From positions 1 to 26,405 of IMG/VR virus record IMGVR_UViG_3300048625_000054: a stretch of 26,405 nucleotides of DNA. One strand, written 5' to 3'. The position numbers were made by a program, and so were the translations under genes. A model generated the notes under the pieces. The model had not been told where the DNA came from. It saw only the letters and a list, made by a program, of their open reading frames with translations, and did no database searches. Of the stretch, positions 20,317-26,405 are shown one piece after another. Within the stretch, counting starts at the first letter, position 1. Every line of letters begins with the position of its first letter. Origin of the DNA: a virus.

Positions 20317-21478
20317 GTGTATGTTTGCGGTAGTCAGTTGACATACGCAACCACTGTTCGCCCTTGCCTTCAATAATGTCAACAATGCGATCAGCAGTGC
20401 CACTGGTCCATGTACAGATCTTGCCCATGTTTTCACTTGGCTTCTGCAACAGTTTTTCCAACTTGTCTAGTGCGTCTTCTATGCTCCATGGAACGTACAT
20501 ACGTGTATGATCATTTGCAAAAGTCTCAGGGAAAGATCTATAAGCAGGATAAAGTACATTACATCCCAAAGCGTCAGCTTCGGAGACAGTGTTGGAGACC
20601 CAATCTTGTAAAGCACAATTAAAAACAACGCGGCTATCATTAACGATGGAGTAATAATCATTCTTTTCTAAATCCTCGTAAATGGTTAACACACCTGCAG
20701 CCTGCATTTCTCTAGTGCGATTCATGTAGCTGTCATTGTTGCTCTTTAGTTTTGCGCCCGAGCACACAGCAAACTCTACACCCGATCCAGGATGACGGCG
20801 GTGCCATGCTTCGATTACATCCATGTAGAAGTCCGGTTGCTTCTCTTGGTCCCAACGTGCAGAGAACACCACGCGAGGCGTGCGCTCATTCCACGGAGTA
20901 ATCTTATTACCAACACGCTCTTGCACTTCCTCAGTGTTAAACACCAATCCTGAAATATTGTAGATTGGAGCTTTCCAACCTGCAATCTTCATGTGCATTA
21001 CCATTTCTTCGTTAGTGGCCAACACACCATCCACAAAGCTGTCCACCATGCGTTCATAGTGACCCATAAATTCACCCATTCCCCAAACATGTACGAAGTC
21101 ATCAGGGTCAATAGACTGAGCGAGACAACGTACAAAGATTCTTGGGCGCGACGCCTCCGGGATCTGTTTAATGATATATGGTAGGCTTTCAATTCCAGGC
21201 TGGAACATGTCTTCGAAATATACGACATCATCTTTATTTAACGCCCCTTGTTGCATCAATCGAACCAAATTCATCATCTGGCTCATACCAAAGTAGCTGC
21301 GACCATGTGCGTCCAGTACTTGTCCTGTAACAATCTTTTGACTGTTATCCAGCGTTAGACCTGGAACGTATACTGCTTCGACGCCACGGCGATCAAAAAC
21401 ACGCTTGTTCCATTCTGTTAGTTGCAGAGTATAGCGAGCTTTGTAGCTCTCTAACCCCATGTAATATAGCTTGCCCAT
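20300..21478 (-). CDS. GT-B-fold glycosyltransferase (GT4-like, 392 aa)
   Basis: The 392-residue protein has the two-lobe layout of GT-B enzymes. The N-terminal half has Tyr/Trp-rich sequence (VWGMGEFMGHYERMV), then the linker TPRVVFSARWDQEKQPDFYM (200-219), typical of the strand and helix at the start of the nucleotide-sugar lobe. VSNTVSEADALGCNVLYP (294-311) looks like the E-x7-E-type sugar-nucleotide site. It could transfer sugars to modified DNA bases or surface glycans. GalE lies three genes away. The exact donor and acceptor are unknown. Confidence 0.8.
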   Translation of the reverse strand: MGKLYYMGLESYKARYTLQLTEWNKRVFDRRGVEAVYVPGLTLDNSQKIVTGQVLDAHGRSYFGMSQMMNLVRLMQQGALNKDDVVYFEDMFQPGIESLPYIIKQIPEASRPRIFVRCLAQSIDPDDFVHVWGMGEFMGHYERMVDSFVDGVLATNEEMVMHMKIAGWKAPIYNISGLVFNTEEVQERVGNKITPWNERTPRVVFSARWDQEKQPDFYMDVIEAWHRRHPGSGVEFAVCSGAKLKSNNDSYMNRTREMQAAGVLTIYEDLEKNDYYSIVNDSRVVFNCALQDWVSNTVSEADALGCNVLYPAYRSFPETFANDHTRMYVPWSIEDALDKLEKLLQKPSENMGKICTWTSGTADRIVDIIEGKGEQWLRMSTDYRKHTHESKY

Positions 21479-21876
21479 TAAATGGGACCTCCGTTAATTT
21501 TTGTTAAGTAATCGCGCATGGTGATATTGCTCATATTCTGACCCCATACATCTCTTCCATACGTGTCAGATGATCGCCAGTTATACGCACGACTAGCCGC
21601 ATCATGTTGAGTCAGTGCATCAGTGATGTGTCTCACTTGGTCTTCTAGACTGCGAACACGACTGTGCATGGTATTTAGGTCACGTTCCATTGCACGTAGT
21701 GGACCGATATCACCTTTAGAGTCAGCGTCTTCGGGATTAGTAAGCGCCACAATCATTAGCAGACTGCGAAGGGCGTTTACTACACGCTCATCTTTACTAG
21801 TTAGGGCAGTATCAAATAGTTCAAAGACCCGTTGTAGGTCTAGTTCTGCTTGGCCCATGTCGTTTGTGGCGCTCAT
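21478..21876 (-). CDS. hypothetical coiled-coil protein (132 aa)
   Basis: The 132-residue protein starts MSATNDMGQAELDLQRVF. It has LFDTALTSKDERVVNALRSL and LLMIVALTNPEDADSKGD. After that, residues 65-92 (MERDLNTMHSRVRSLEDQVR) have a heptad pattern for a coiled coil. The end is rich in Trp, Tyr and Asn. It probably makes a dimer or trimer. Function is unknown. TAATG coupling to the glycosyltransferase gene downstream means they are made together. Confidence 0.75.
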   Translation of the reverse strand: MSATNDMGQAELDLQRVFELFDTALTSKDERVVNALRSLLMIVALTNPEDADSKGDIGPLRAMERDLNTMHSRVRSLEDQVRHITDALTQHDAASRAYNWRSSDTYGRDVWGQNMSNITMRDYLTKINGGPI

Positions 21877-21878
21877 AA

Positions 21879-22142
21879 TCAGCGGTACTTCCAGTTGCTG
21901 TTTTTGTCACGAGGTTTGAACTCACGACGCTCTTTTGGATATGGACTCCAATTGTCCTTGGGGAACTTGCCAGCCTTAACTCGCTGCATTTCGCCCCACG
22001 GTGTTTTCTCGTTGTAGAGATGGCTTTCGTCATAGACGTAGCCCTGCTTCTTACAGAACGCCAAGTACTCTTCGAGGTCATTGAATAGACGCGAAACTTC
22101 GGGTTTCATCTTCAAGTACTTTTGCAGGTGTTCGTTTGCCAT
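21879..22142 (-). CDS. small basic hypothetical protein (87 aa)
   Basis: The 87-residue protein starts MANEHLQKYLKMKPEVSRLF with a helix LEEYLAFCKKQGYVYDES. The rest is basic and lacks hydrophobic core (KAGKFPKDNWSPYPKERREF, KPRDKNSNWKYR). It may bind nucleic acid or be partly disordered. A good AAGGAA site lies ahead of the ATG. It belongs to a group common in T4-like phages with no known function. Confidence 0.75.
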   Translation of the reverse strand: MANEHLQKYLKMKPEVSRLFNDLEEYLAFCKKQGYVYDESHLYNEKTPWGEMQRVKAGKFPKDNWSPYPKERREFKPRDKNSNWKYR

Positions 22143-22153
22143 TTTATATTTCC

Positions 22154-22603
22154 TTAGATACTGATCAGTTGTGGGCGGTGAGATTCATATTTAATTAAAG
22201 CGCCGTTCTCACCATCTTCGGCAACTTCAATCCAGACACTGCGGTCAGGATACTTTGTGTTGATTTGTGTGTACAAATCATCTGCAATCATTTCGCAACT
22301 CTTAAAGTTGAGTTCCAACGTACCACCTGCGTACAGGTTTTCAAGCCAACGCTTAAATTGGATGAATTCAATATCGCGGTCATTGTGGAACACGTCAATC
22401 CATACACGGAAGTGAAAGATATGACGATGTGGTAACCCAAGGAACGAAACGTCATATTCGTCGCCTGTTGCCAATGCTGGGTCAGTTGCTGCTGCTGGGT
22501 ATTTGTGAATGCCTTCTTTCTTGAAGGTTACCCAGATTTGTCTATCTGCACGTTGCATGATACGCTCGCGCTTGTCTGCTAGTGCTTGGTCTCGTTGGCT
22601 CAT
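22154..22603 (-). CDS. QueD-like T-fold protein (149 aa)
   Basis: The 149-residue protein has the fold order of the PTPS/QueD group: VTFKKEGIHKYPAA, then FLGLPHRHIFHFRVWIDVFH with an H-R-H (59-61), EFIQFKRWLENL, KSCEMIADDLYTQI (SCE at 102-104) and VWIEVAEDGENGALIKYE. The SCE-x-x-A and E-x-x-x-x-x-A segments are typical of QueD. The zinc and catalytic pattern is unlike the second QueD here (13459-13962). It may have a related reaction, a partner role or a new substrate. It sits between the DpdA neighbours and the glycosyltransferase block, so a link to base modification is likely. Confidence 0.7.
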   Translation of the reverse strand: MSQRDQALADKRERIMQRADRQIWVTFKKEGIHKYPAAATDPALATGDEYDVSFLGLPHRHIFHFRVWIDVFHNDRDIEFIQFKRWLENLYAGGTLELNFKSCEMIADDLYTQINTKYPDRSVWIEVAEDGENGALIKYESHRPQLISI

Positions 22604-22785
22604 CTAATAATTCCTTGTGAGTCGGTTGTTGTATTAAAGTCAATGACTTCGTTTGCTACTTCTGAAAAGTGCGTAGTACATGCAGTTTGCATTTCTTCCC
22701 ACATTGCTTCAAAATCGCTGTCTGAGATATCAGGGCGCATTTCTGCAATAACAAGACGTAACTGTTCTTTACTGAGCTTGTTCAT
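22600..22785 (-). CDS. small hypothetical protein (61 aa)
   Basis: I use the ATG at 22785 (ATGA overlap); an in-frame start at 22815 lies in the previous gene. The protein has a helix-rich sequence: MNKLSKEQLRLVIAEMRPDI, SDSDFEAMWEEMQTACTTHF and EVANEVIDFNTT. It is a small acidic helical protein without a visible motif. ATGA overlaps link it on both sides to the base-modification genes. Confidence 0.7.
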   Translation of the reverse strand: MNKLSKEQLRLVIAEMRPDISDSDFEAMWEEMQTACTTHFSEVANEVIDFNTTTDSQGIIR

Positions 22786-23285
22786 AAAGTTTCGTCTTTC
22801 GTATAGCTGGACCAATCAGTAAATACTTTTCGATCCATAAGGTTGTGAACACTGTGGCACCAAACACCAGGGTTAGTTGCTGCAAAGTCTTTGTCGTCTA
22901 GCTTGATTGTAGCATTATAACCTAGCTGTTGTAAATACGGCAGTTTCACCGAAATCATCGGAATGAAGTTGTGATGCTCGCATAGAGAACTTTCCAACAG
23001 GCCTTCTACACATTTAGAGTCAATGTCCAGGGTACAAGTGTATCCTTTTTCTAAGAAAGGGCCAATCATCTTTTCCCAATCGTTCCAAACTGGATCGTTT
23101 ATAGCAGGATTAGGAAAGCTCATGTTGGCACCAAAGTAGATATGGTCCGCACCATGTAGGTTCAATGCAATATCTGCCAATGGCTGTACACCCACAACAA
23201 ACAGTGTTTGCTTTCCATATGCAGGAGTGTGTTCTACTTCCTTACCTTGGAAGAATCTAACTTCCTCATGACCTTCTCTAATCAT
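22782..23285 (-). CDS. conserved DpdA-neighbour protein of unknown function (167 aa)
   Basis: The 167-residue protein is ATGA-coupled behind dpdA. Its ordered core runs KQTLFVVGVQPLADIALNLH, HIYFGANMSFPNP, LEKGYTCTLDID, FIPMISVKLPYLQQL and ATIKLDDKDFAATNPGVW. The repeated hydrophobic strands followed by helices suggest an alpha/beta fold of the Rossmann or TIM-barrel type. A clear nucleotide-binding loop is not visible. I recall similar proteins next to TGT-like genes in other phages but can give no function. A partner that delivers base or DNA to DpdA is possible. Confidence 0.75.
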   Translation of the reverse strand: MIREGHEEVRFFQGKEVEHTPAYGKQTLFVVGVQPLADIALNLHGADHIYFGANMSFPNPAINDPVWNDWEKMIGPFLEKGYTCTLDIDSKCVEGLLESSLCEHHNFIPMISVKLPYLQQLGYNATIKLDDKDFAATNPGVWCHSVHNLMDRKVFTDWSSYTKDETL

Positions 23286-24976
23286 TGTGTGTCCTCTAAG
23301 TTGTCTAATGCTGCCTCGTCAAACTCGATTTCATCATCGCTGCTTGAATCTTCTACGTCAAATAGCTTGTCAAACATTGGGCGAGCACTTACTGCCTTCT
23401 TGCCTTTGAATCCACGAGTTCCAATGATCTCGGTCCAGTAGCCATTTGGGCCACCATACATTTCGATAATCTCTTCTGCTGTAGCACGATCGGGCGCTGC
23501 AAAAATGGCTTCAACAATGTCTTCAAAGAAAGGTGCGAGAGGCTTTTCGGATCGCATCATTGCGGGATGTTCTCCTGCATCAAATCGTCTATTGGCTTCT
23601 TGTACCGCAGTCAAGTGCATCCAAACGTTATGGCCCATGAGCAATGCGTAACTAAAACTATCCCACGAAGTCTTACCTTCCTTGCCAACCTTATTTAGAT
23701 CGCCGGGCTTATAGATACAAATATCCTTCATTTTGAACAAGTCACTTAGTGGACTATCTTCCCAGTTATCGTAGATACCATCTGCAACTACACCTGTACT
23801 CCACTTGCGTGTGTCAGTAGCATACTTCTTGTCGTCTGCACTAGGTGCCATGCGATAAGACCATTTACCATCTTGTGGGAATACGTTTTCAAAGTACACC
23901 TGTCCGTTAGCTGTTGCTAAGAATGGACTTGCACAGTCAAAGCTAATAGTAAAAGCTGGATTAACATACTTGCGAACTGCACGTTGAATAACAGTCAGCA
24001 ACACGGCCCACTCTAGTTTACTTGTGCCTAAGAAGTGCATCCAATCATGTTTGCCCTCTTGTAATAAGTTGTCGTAACGTAGTGCCACTAGACGTTTCAA
24101 GATCAAGTGTACATCACACATGTTCTGACCTCCCATAGCCCAGCCGTCGAAGTGTGTATCGGGATACTTAACTGGATCACAATACTCTTTCATTACTTGG
24201 TACCAATCTTCGGCACTGCTGTGATTGTCACCCTGCAACACGTTTAAGAACTTAGTACCGCCGTTGTTCTTACCTTTACGCTGCGCCATAAAGTATTCGT
24301 TGTTATACTTTGTGGCTGCTACTGCTTCGTCAAGGGTTTTGATACCGCAGGCATCGCTGGCTTTCTTGTCATGAATAACCCAAGTTGGAATATCCAGTCC
24401 CATACCATAGTTACTAATACTGTCTAACCAAGTTAAGATAGCACCACGTTTCTTTTGTGCTGCGTCGATTAAGTTTTGATAGTTTTTAGCATGATCGATT
24501 GTTACAGTCTTTGGACCTTTTTTACCAATGACAGGATTACCGTCCTTGTCTAACACAGGTTTAATTTCTACGCCCAATGCCACCATTGCAGCCATTTTGT
24601 CTTTGACTTCTTGGCTGTTAGGATCACGCCACTCGCCTTCCCATAAGCCTTTAGCAATCTGGAATCCACCAGAGTCGCCAAGTAGGATAGTGTTTGGGTC
24701 ACGTTTACGAACCATGTCTTCGCTTGCATCTTCTTTAGTGAGATCTAAGTTGGCGTGACCTCCTGAATAGAGGCTCCACTTGTACGGGAATAGGCCCTTT
24801 TGATCATTAAGCCAGTTCATTTGCTCCATGTCAGTTAGTCCTTGCGGGAAACGTGCCGGATCAACATAGTCATTGTTAACACGCTGTTTGCCCACAAACG
24901 TGCCGTAGAAGCCGCTGATAGCTGGCAAGAATACTGCGTAATCTTTTTGTTTACTTGTTAAATTATCTTGGCTCAT
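23282..24976 (-). CDS. dpdA: DpdA, TGT-like 7-deazaguanine DNA transglycosylase (564 aa)
   Basis: The 564-residue enzyme exchanges guanine in DNA for a 7-deazaguanine base, using the tRNA-guanine transglycosylase (TGT) mechanism. Seen motifs: LLGDSGGFQIAKG (98-110), with D101 as the general base, FLNVLQGDN (243-251), DGWAMGGQNMCD (277-288), HFLGTSKLEW (314-323), and SFDCASPFLATANGQ (345-359), in which D347 matches the nucleophile of TGT (FDCVLPTR). The CxCxxC-H zinc site of bacterial TGT is not visible. The C-terminal 35 residues are strongly acidic. It is larger than bacterial TGT (~375 residues). It overlaps the sulfotransferase gene by 14 bases and is coupled to its conserved neighbour. 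Confidence 0.88.
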   Translation of the reverse strand: MSQDNLTSKQKDYAVFLPAISGFYGTFVGKQRVNNDYVDPARFPQGLTDMEQMNWLNDQKGLFPYKWSLYSGGHANLDLTKEDASEDMVRKRDPNTILLGDSGGFQIAKGLWEGEWRDPNSQEVKDKMAAMVALGVEIKPVLDKDGNPVIGKKGPKTVTIDHAKNYQNLIDAAQKKRGAILTWLDSISNYGMGLDIPTWVIHDKKASDACGIKTLDEAVAATKYNNEYFMAQRKGKNNGGTKFLNVLQGDNHSSAEDWYQVMKEYCDPVKYPDTHFDGWAMGGQNMCDVHLILKRLVALRYDNLLQEGKHDWMHFLGTSKLEWAVLLTVIQRAVRKYVNPAFTISFDCASPFLATANGQVYFENVFPQDGKWSYRMAPSADDKKYATDTRKWSTGVVADGIYDNWEDSPLSDLFKMKDICIYKPGDLNKVGKEGKTSWDSFSYALLMGHNVWMHLTAVQEANRRFDAGEHPAMMRSEKPLAPFFEDIVEAIFAAPDRATAEEIIEMYGGPNGYWTEIIGTRGFKGKKAVSARPMFDKLFDVEDSSSDDEIEFDEAALDNLEDTQ

Positions 24977-25589
24977 TATAATAGTTTGCTGTTTTAATTA
25001 GTTCGTAGTCAGCAGCATATCGTGCAATAATCTTAGCACGTAGTACAGGATCCTGCTCTACTCTGAATCTCATATGCTTGGCAATCATTTTAGTATCGTA
25101 ATTGTCTTCGCCTGCGTTAGCTGCTATAGGATTATTTAGACCTAGCTTACAATCTAAAAAACTTTCTAAGTTCATTCCTAACTCGTAATTGAGTTTGAAG
25201 AATGTAATCTTGTGGTCGCCTAGTTGCTCTACGTATTTTACTTGTTCAGTAGTATGGTCGTCAAATACAATTTGATCAAAGATTATGCGCTGTGTGAGAT
25301 CATTATAGTCATCTCTAAAATGGTCGCTGCCATAACCTTCCCCGAGCAACCAACTGGCCGCATAAGTTGCAAAGCCACTGAGCCAACGATCAACTGGATC
25401 ACGTAGAACCACTATACATTCCTTAATGTCAGGACTGTACACGTCATTGTGGCGCCAATCGTTAGCAACCAGCAGGTTAGTCATATATGTGCTAGCGTTC
25501 TTGGGAATGCCTAGATAGAAAATCCCAGTAGGGGATAATAACCCACTACCAGGACGGTATCCTCTAGGTATCAGATGACCTAAAGACAT
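24963..25589 (-). CDS. PAPS-dependent sulfotransferase-like protein (208 aa)
   Basis: The 208-residue soluble protein has GIPKNASTYM (27-36), matching the 5'-phosphosulfate loop of sulfotransferases, and VVLRDPVDRWLSGF (60-73), matching the 3'-phosphate site. This type uses PAPS to put sulfate on sugars or other hydroxyl groups. The rest is helical, rich in Asp and Asn. It directly precedes DpdA and overlaps it by 14 bases, an unusual link. The acceptor is unknown: a modified base, a glycan or a host molecule are all possible. TAATG coupling to the clamp gene sets the start. Confidence 0.8.
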   Translation of the reverse strand: MSLGHLIPRGYRPGSGLLSPTGIFYLGIPKNASTYMTNLLVANDWRHNDVYSPDIKECIVVLRDPVDRWLSGFATYAASWLLGEGYGSDHFRDDYNDLTQRIIFDQIVFDDHTTEQVKYVEQLGDHKITFFKLNYELGMNLESFLDCKLGLNNPIAANAGEDNYDTKMIAKHMRFRVEQDPVLRAKIIARYAADYELIKTANYYNEPR

Positions 25590-26323
25590 TACTTCTGTTG
25601 TGCAGGGATAATGTAGCTGTAGTCAGCAATGCCACTGTCAACTGTAATCATTGCAGCACCTTCGTCGCTGATTTTGAAGGTTTTGTCACCCGGCAAACCA
25701 AGGATGCTGATAACTGCATCAACTGGCCAAGACCAGCTCTTAGTCAATGTGCCGCTAACGTTGTTGTCAAACACGAAGTTACCTGCGTGGCTTGACGAAT
25801 CACCGAAGAAGAACTTGAGTGCGCCGTTTTCTGTTTTGGCAGTAAACGTAGTTTCTTCACTGTTAGCACTGGCCATGAAGCGCATACGCTGGATGCTAGC
25901 GATAGTGGGAACTACATCAACACCCCAGCGCACGCCTTTAAACTTGACTGCTTTGAGTTTGTCGTTAACAACTTCTGCGCTCATGAAACGATAATCGTTT
26001 TTAAAGTCGCCGTCTTTGTTTTCAAAGTGGATACCAGATGGTACTGTTTCGCCTGCAGAGTTCTGCTGTGTGTTGATGCTCAACTTGGCATCGTCACGGT
26101 AAACTTCGATGTTGAGAATAGTTTTCAGTTTGCCCAAGTTAGGCATACCAAACGTACCAACAAATTCTGGTACAGGGTTTTTAAATTTGGCTTCAACAAT
26201 AACCGAACGGTCTTCGGCGATTGTGTTTAGCACTGTCTCGCTTGCTGTGCCGGTTACTTTAACCAGCTCAATCGAACCTAGTCCGAATGTATGCTGTACG
26301 ATGTCTTTTAGATTGTCTTGCAT
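25589..26323 (-). CDS. sliding clamp (T4 gp45-like), DNA polymerase processivity factor
   Basis: The 244-residue protein has the composition and layout of T4-type clamps: an N-terminal helix MQDNLKDIVQHTFGLGSIEL, long alternating strands (SVIVEAKFKNPVPEFVGTFG, LKTILNIEVYRDDAKLSI) and a second similar half ending in SGIADYSYIIPAQQ. Phage gp45 is about 220-230 residues and forms a trimeric ring that holds polymerase on DNA; T4 gp45 also activates late transcription. Similarity is by pattern rather than a signature motif, so the call is probable, not certain. It has its own promoter (26345-26373). Its partners, gp44/gp62 loader genes, are not in the window. Confidence 0.65.
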   Translation of the reverse strand: MQDNLKDIVQHTFGLGSIELVKVTGTASETVLNTIAEDRSVIVEAKFKNPVPEFVGTFGMPNLGKLKTILNIEVYRDDAKLSINTQQNSAGETVPSGIHFENKDGDFKNDYRFMSAEVVNDKLKAVKFKGVRWGVDVVPTIASIQRMRFMASANSEETTFTAKTENGALKFFFGDSSSHAGNFVFDNNVSGTLTKSWSWPVDAVISILGLPGDKTFKISDEGAAMITVDSGIADYSYIIPAQQK

Positions 26324-26344
26324 GTGTTCTCCAATGTAATGTGT

Positions 26345-26373
26345 AGTATATAGATATATTTAGAAAATATCAA
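26345..26373 (-). promoter_or_regulatory. sigma70-like promoter for the clamp operon
   Basis: TTGATA (26373-26368), a 17-base spacer and TATACT (26350-26345) lie about 22 bases upstream of the clamp ATG. Both boxes are one base off consensus, and the spacer is AT-rich. This would begin the long series of overlapping genes reading leftwards. Confidence 0.65.
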
Positions 26374-26405
26374 GGGTTAACGTATTTTATTTCACCTAAA
26401 ACTTG

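Noticed and set aside
23282-24976. Tgt for tRNA queuosine rather than DpdA
   Set aside because: The protein is much longer than bacterial Tgt, lacks its visible zinc site, and has a phage pathway context, so DNA transglycosylase is the better call.

Overview
The window is part of the genome of a tailed double-stranded DNA phage, most likely a large T4-like myophage from an aquatic setting. The reasons are that every supported gene lies on the minus strand, packing is very tight (about 17 ATGA overlaps and 8 TAATG overlaps), many genes are short and unrecognised, and there are T4-type replication genes: a 5'-3' exonuclease/RNase H (6714-7703) and a probable gp45-like sliding clamp (25589-26323). 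No tRNA, integrase, CRISPR array or insertion sequence is visible. The host cannot be named from the sequence. Genes are described below in transcription order, from high to low coordinates.

Region 1 (26405-16.6 kb): A sigma70-like promoter precedes the sliding clamp. A PAPS-type sulfotransferase follows, then DpdA (a TGT-like 7-deazaguanine transglycosylase acting on DNA), a conserved partner of unknown function, a T-fold QueD-like protein, a GT-B glycosyltransferase, a histone H1/Hc1-like protein, GalE, a miniature DegT/StrS-like protein and FolE (GTP cyclohydrolase I). Region 2 (16.6-10.8 kb): Three tandem paralogous PP-loop ATPases come first. They are followed by QueD, a Rieske non-heme iron oxygenase, a MazG-like pyrophosphohydrolase and QueE (7-carboxy-7-deazaguanine synthase). 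FolE, QueD, QueE and DpdA make a phage 7-deazaguanine DNA-modification pathway. A canonical QueC is missing, so the PP-loop trio is the obvious candidate to carry out the later amidation or nitrile chemistry. The Rieske oxygenase, glycosyltransferase and sulfotransferase suggest a more elaborate hypermodified base, or alternatively some surface-glycan work. This is the most novel part of the window.

Region 3 (10.8-3.9 kb): This is a run of small phage genes: DUF2061- and DUF3307-like membrane proteins, a protein with a histone H1-like Lys/Ala tail, an SGNH-hydrolase-like protein, RNase H, a protein with a ribbon-helix-helix-like end, and several small paralogous families. Region 4 (3.9-0 kb): Several short transcription units are found here, three of them behind their own strong sigma70-like promoter and together coding for a ParB-like/DGQHR protein, an HNH-like protein and small unknowns. 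Two of the promoters share an almost identical leader. The last intergenic region carries a cluster of five short hairpins.

From the clamp promoter to about 3.3 kb I see no strong vegetative promoter and no classical terminator. The ~23 kb may therefore be read largely as one long transcript, with possible late promoters inside (one weak candidate at 3957-3964).
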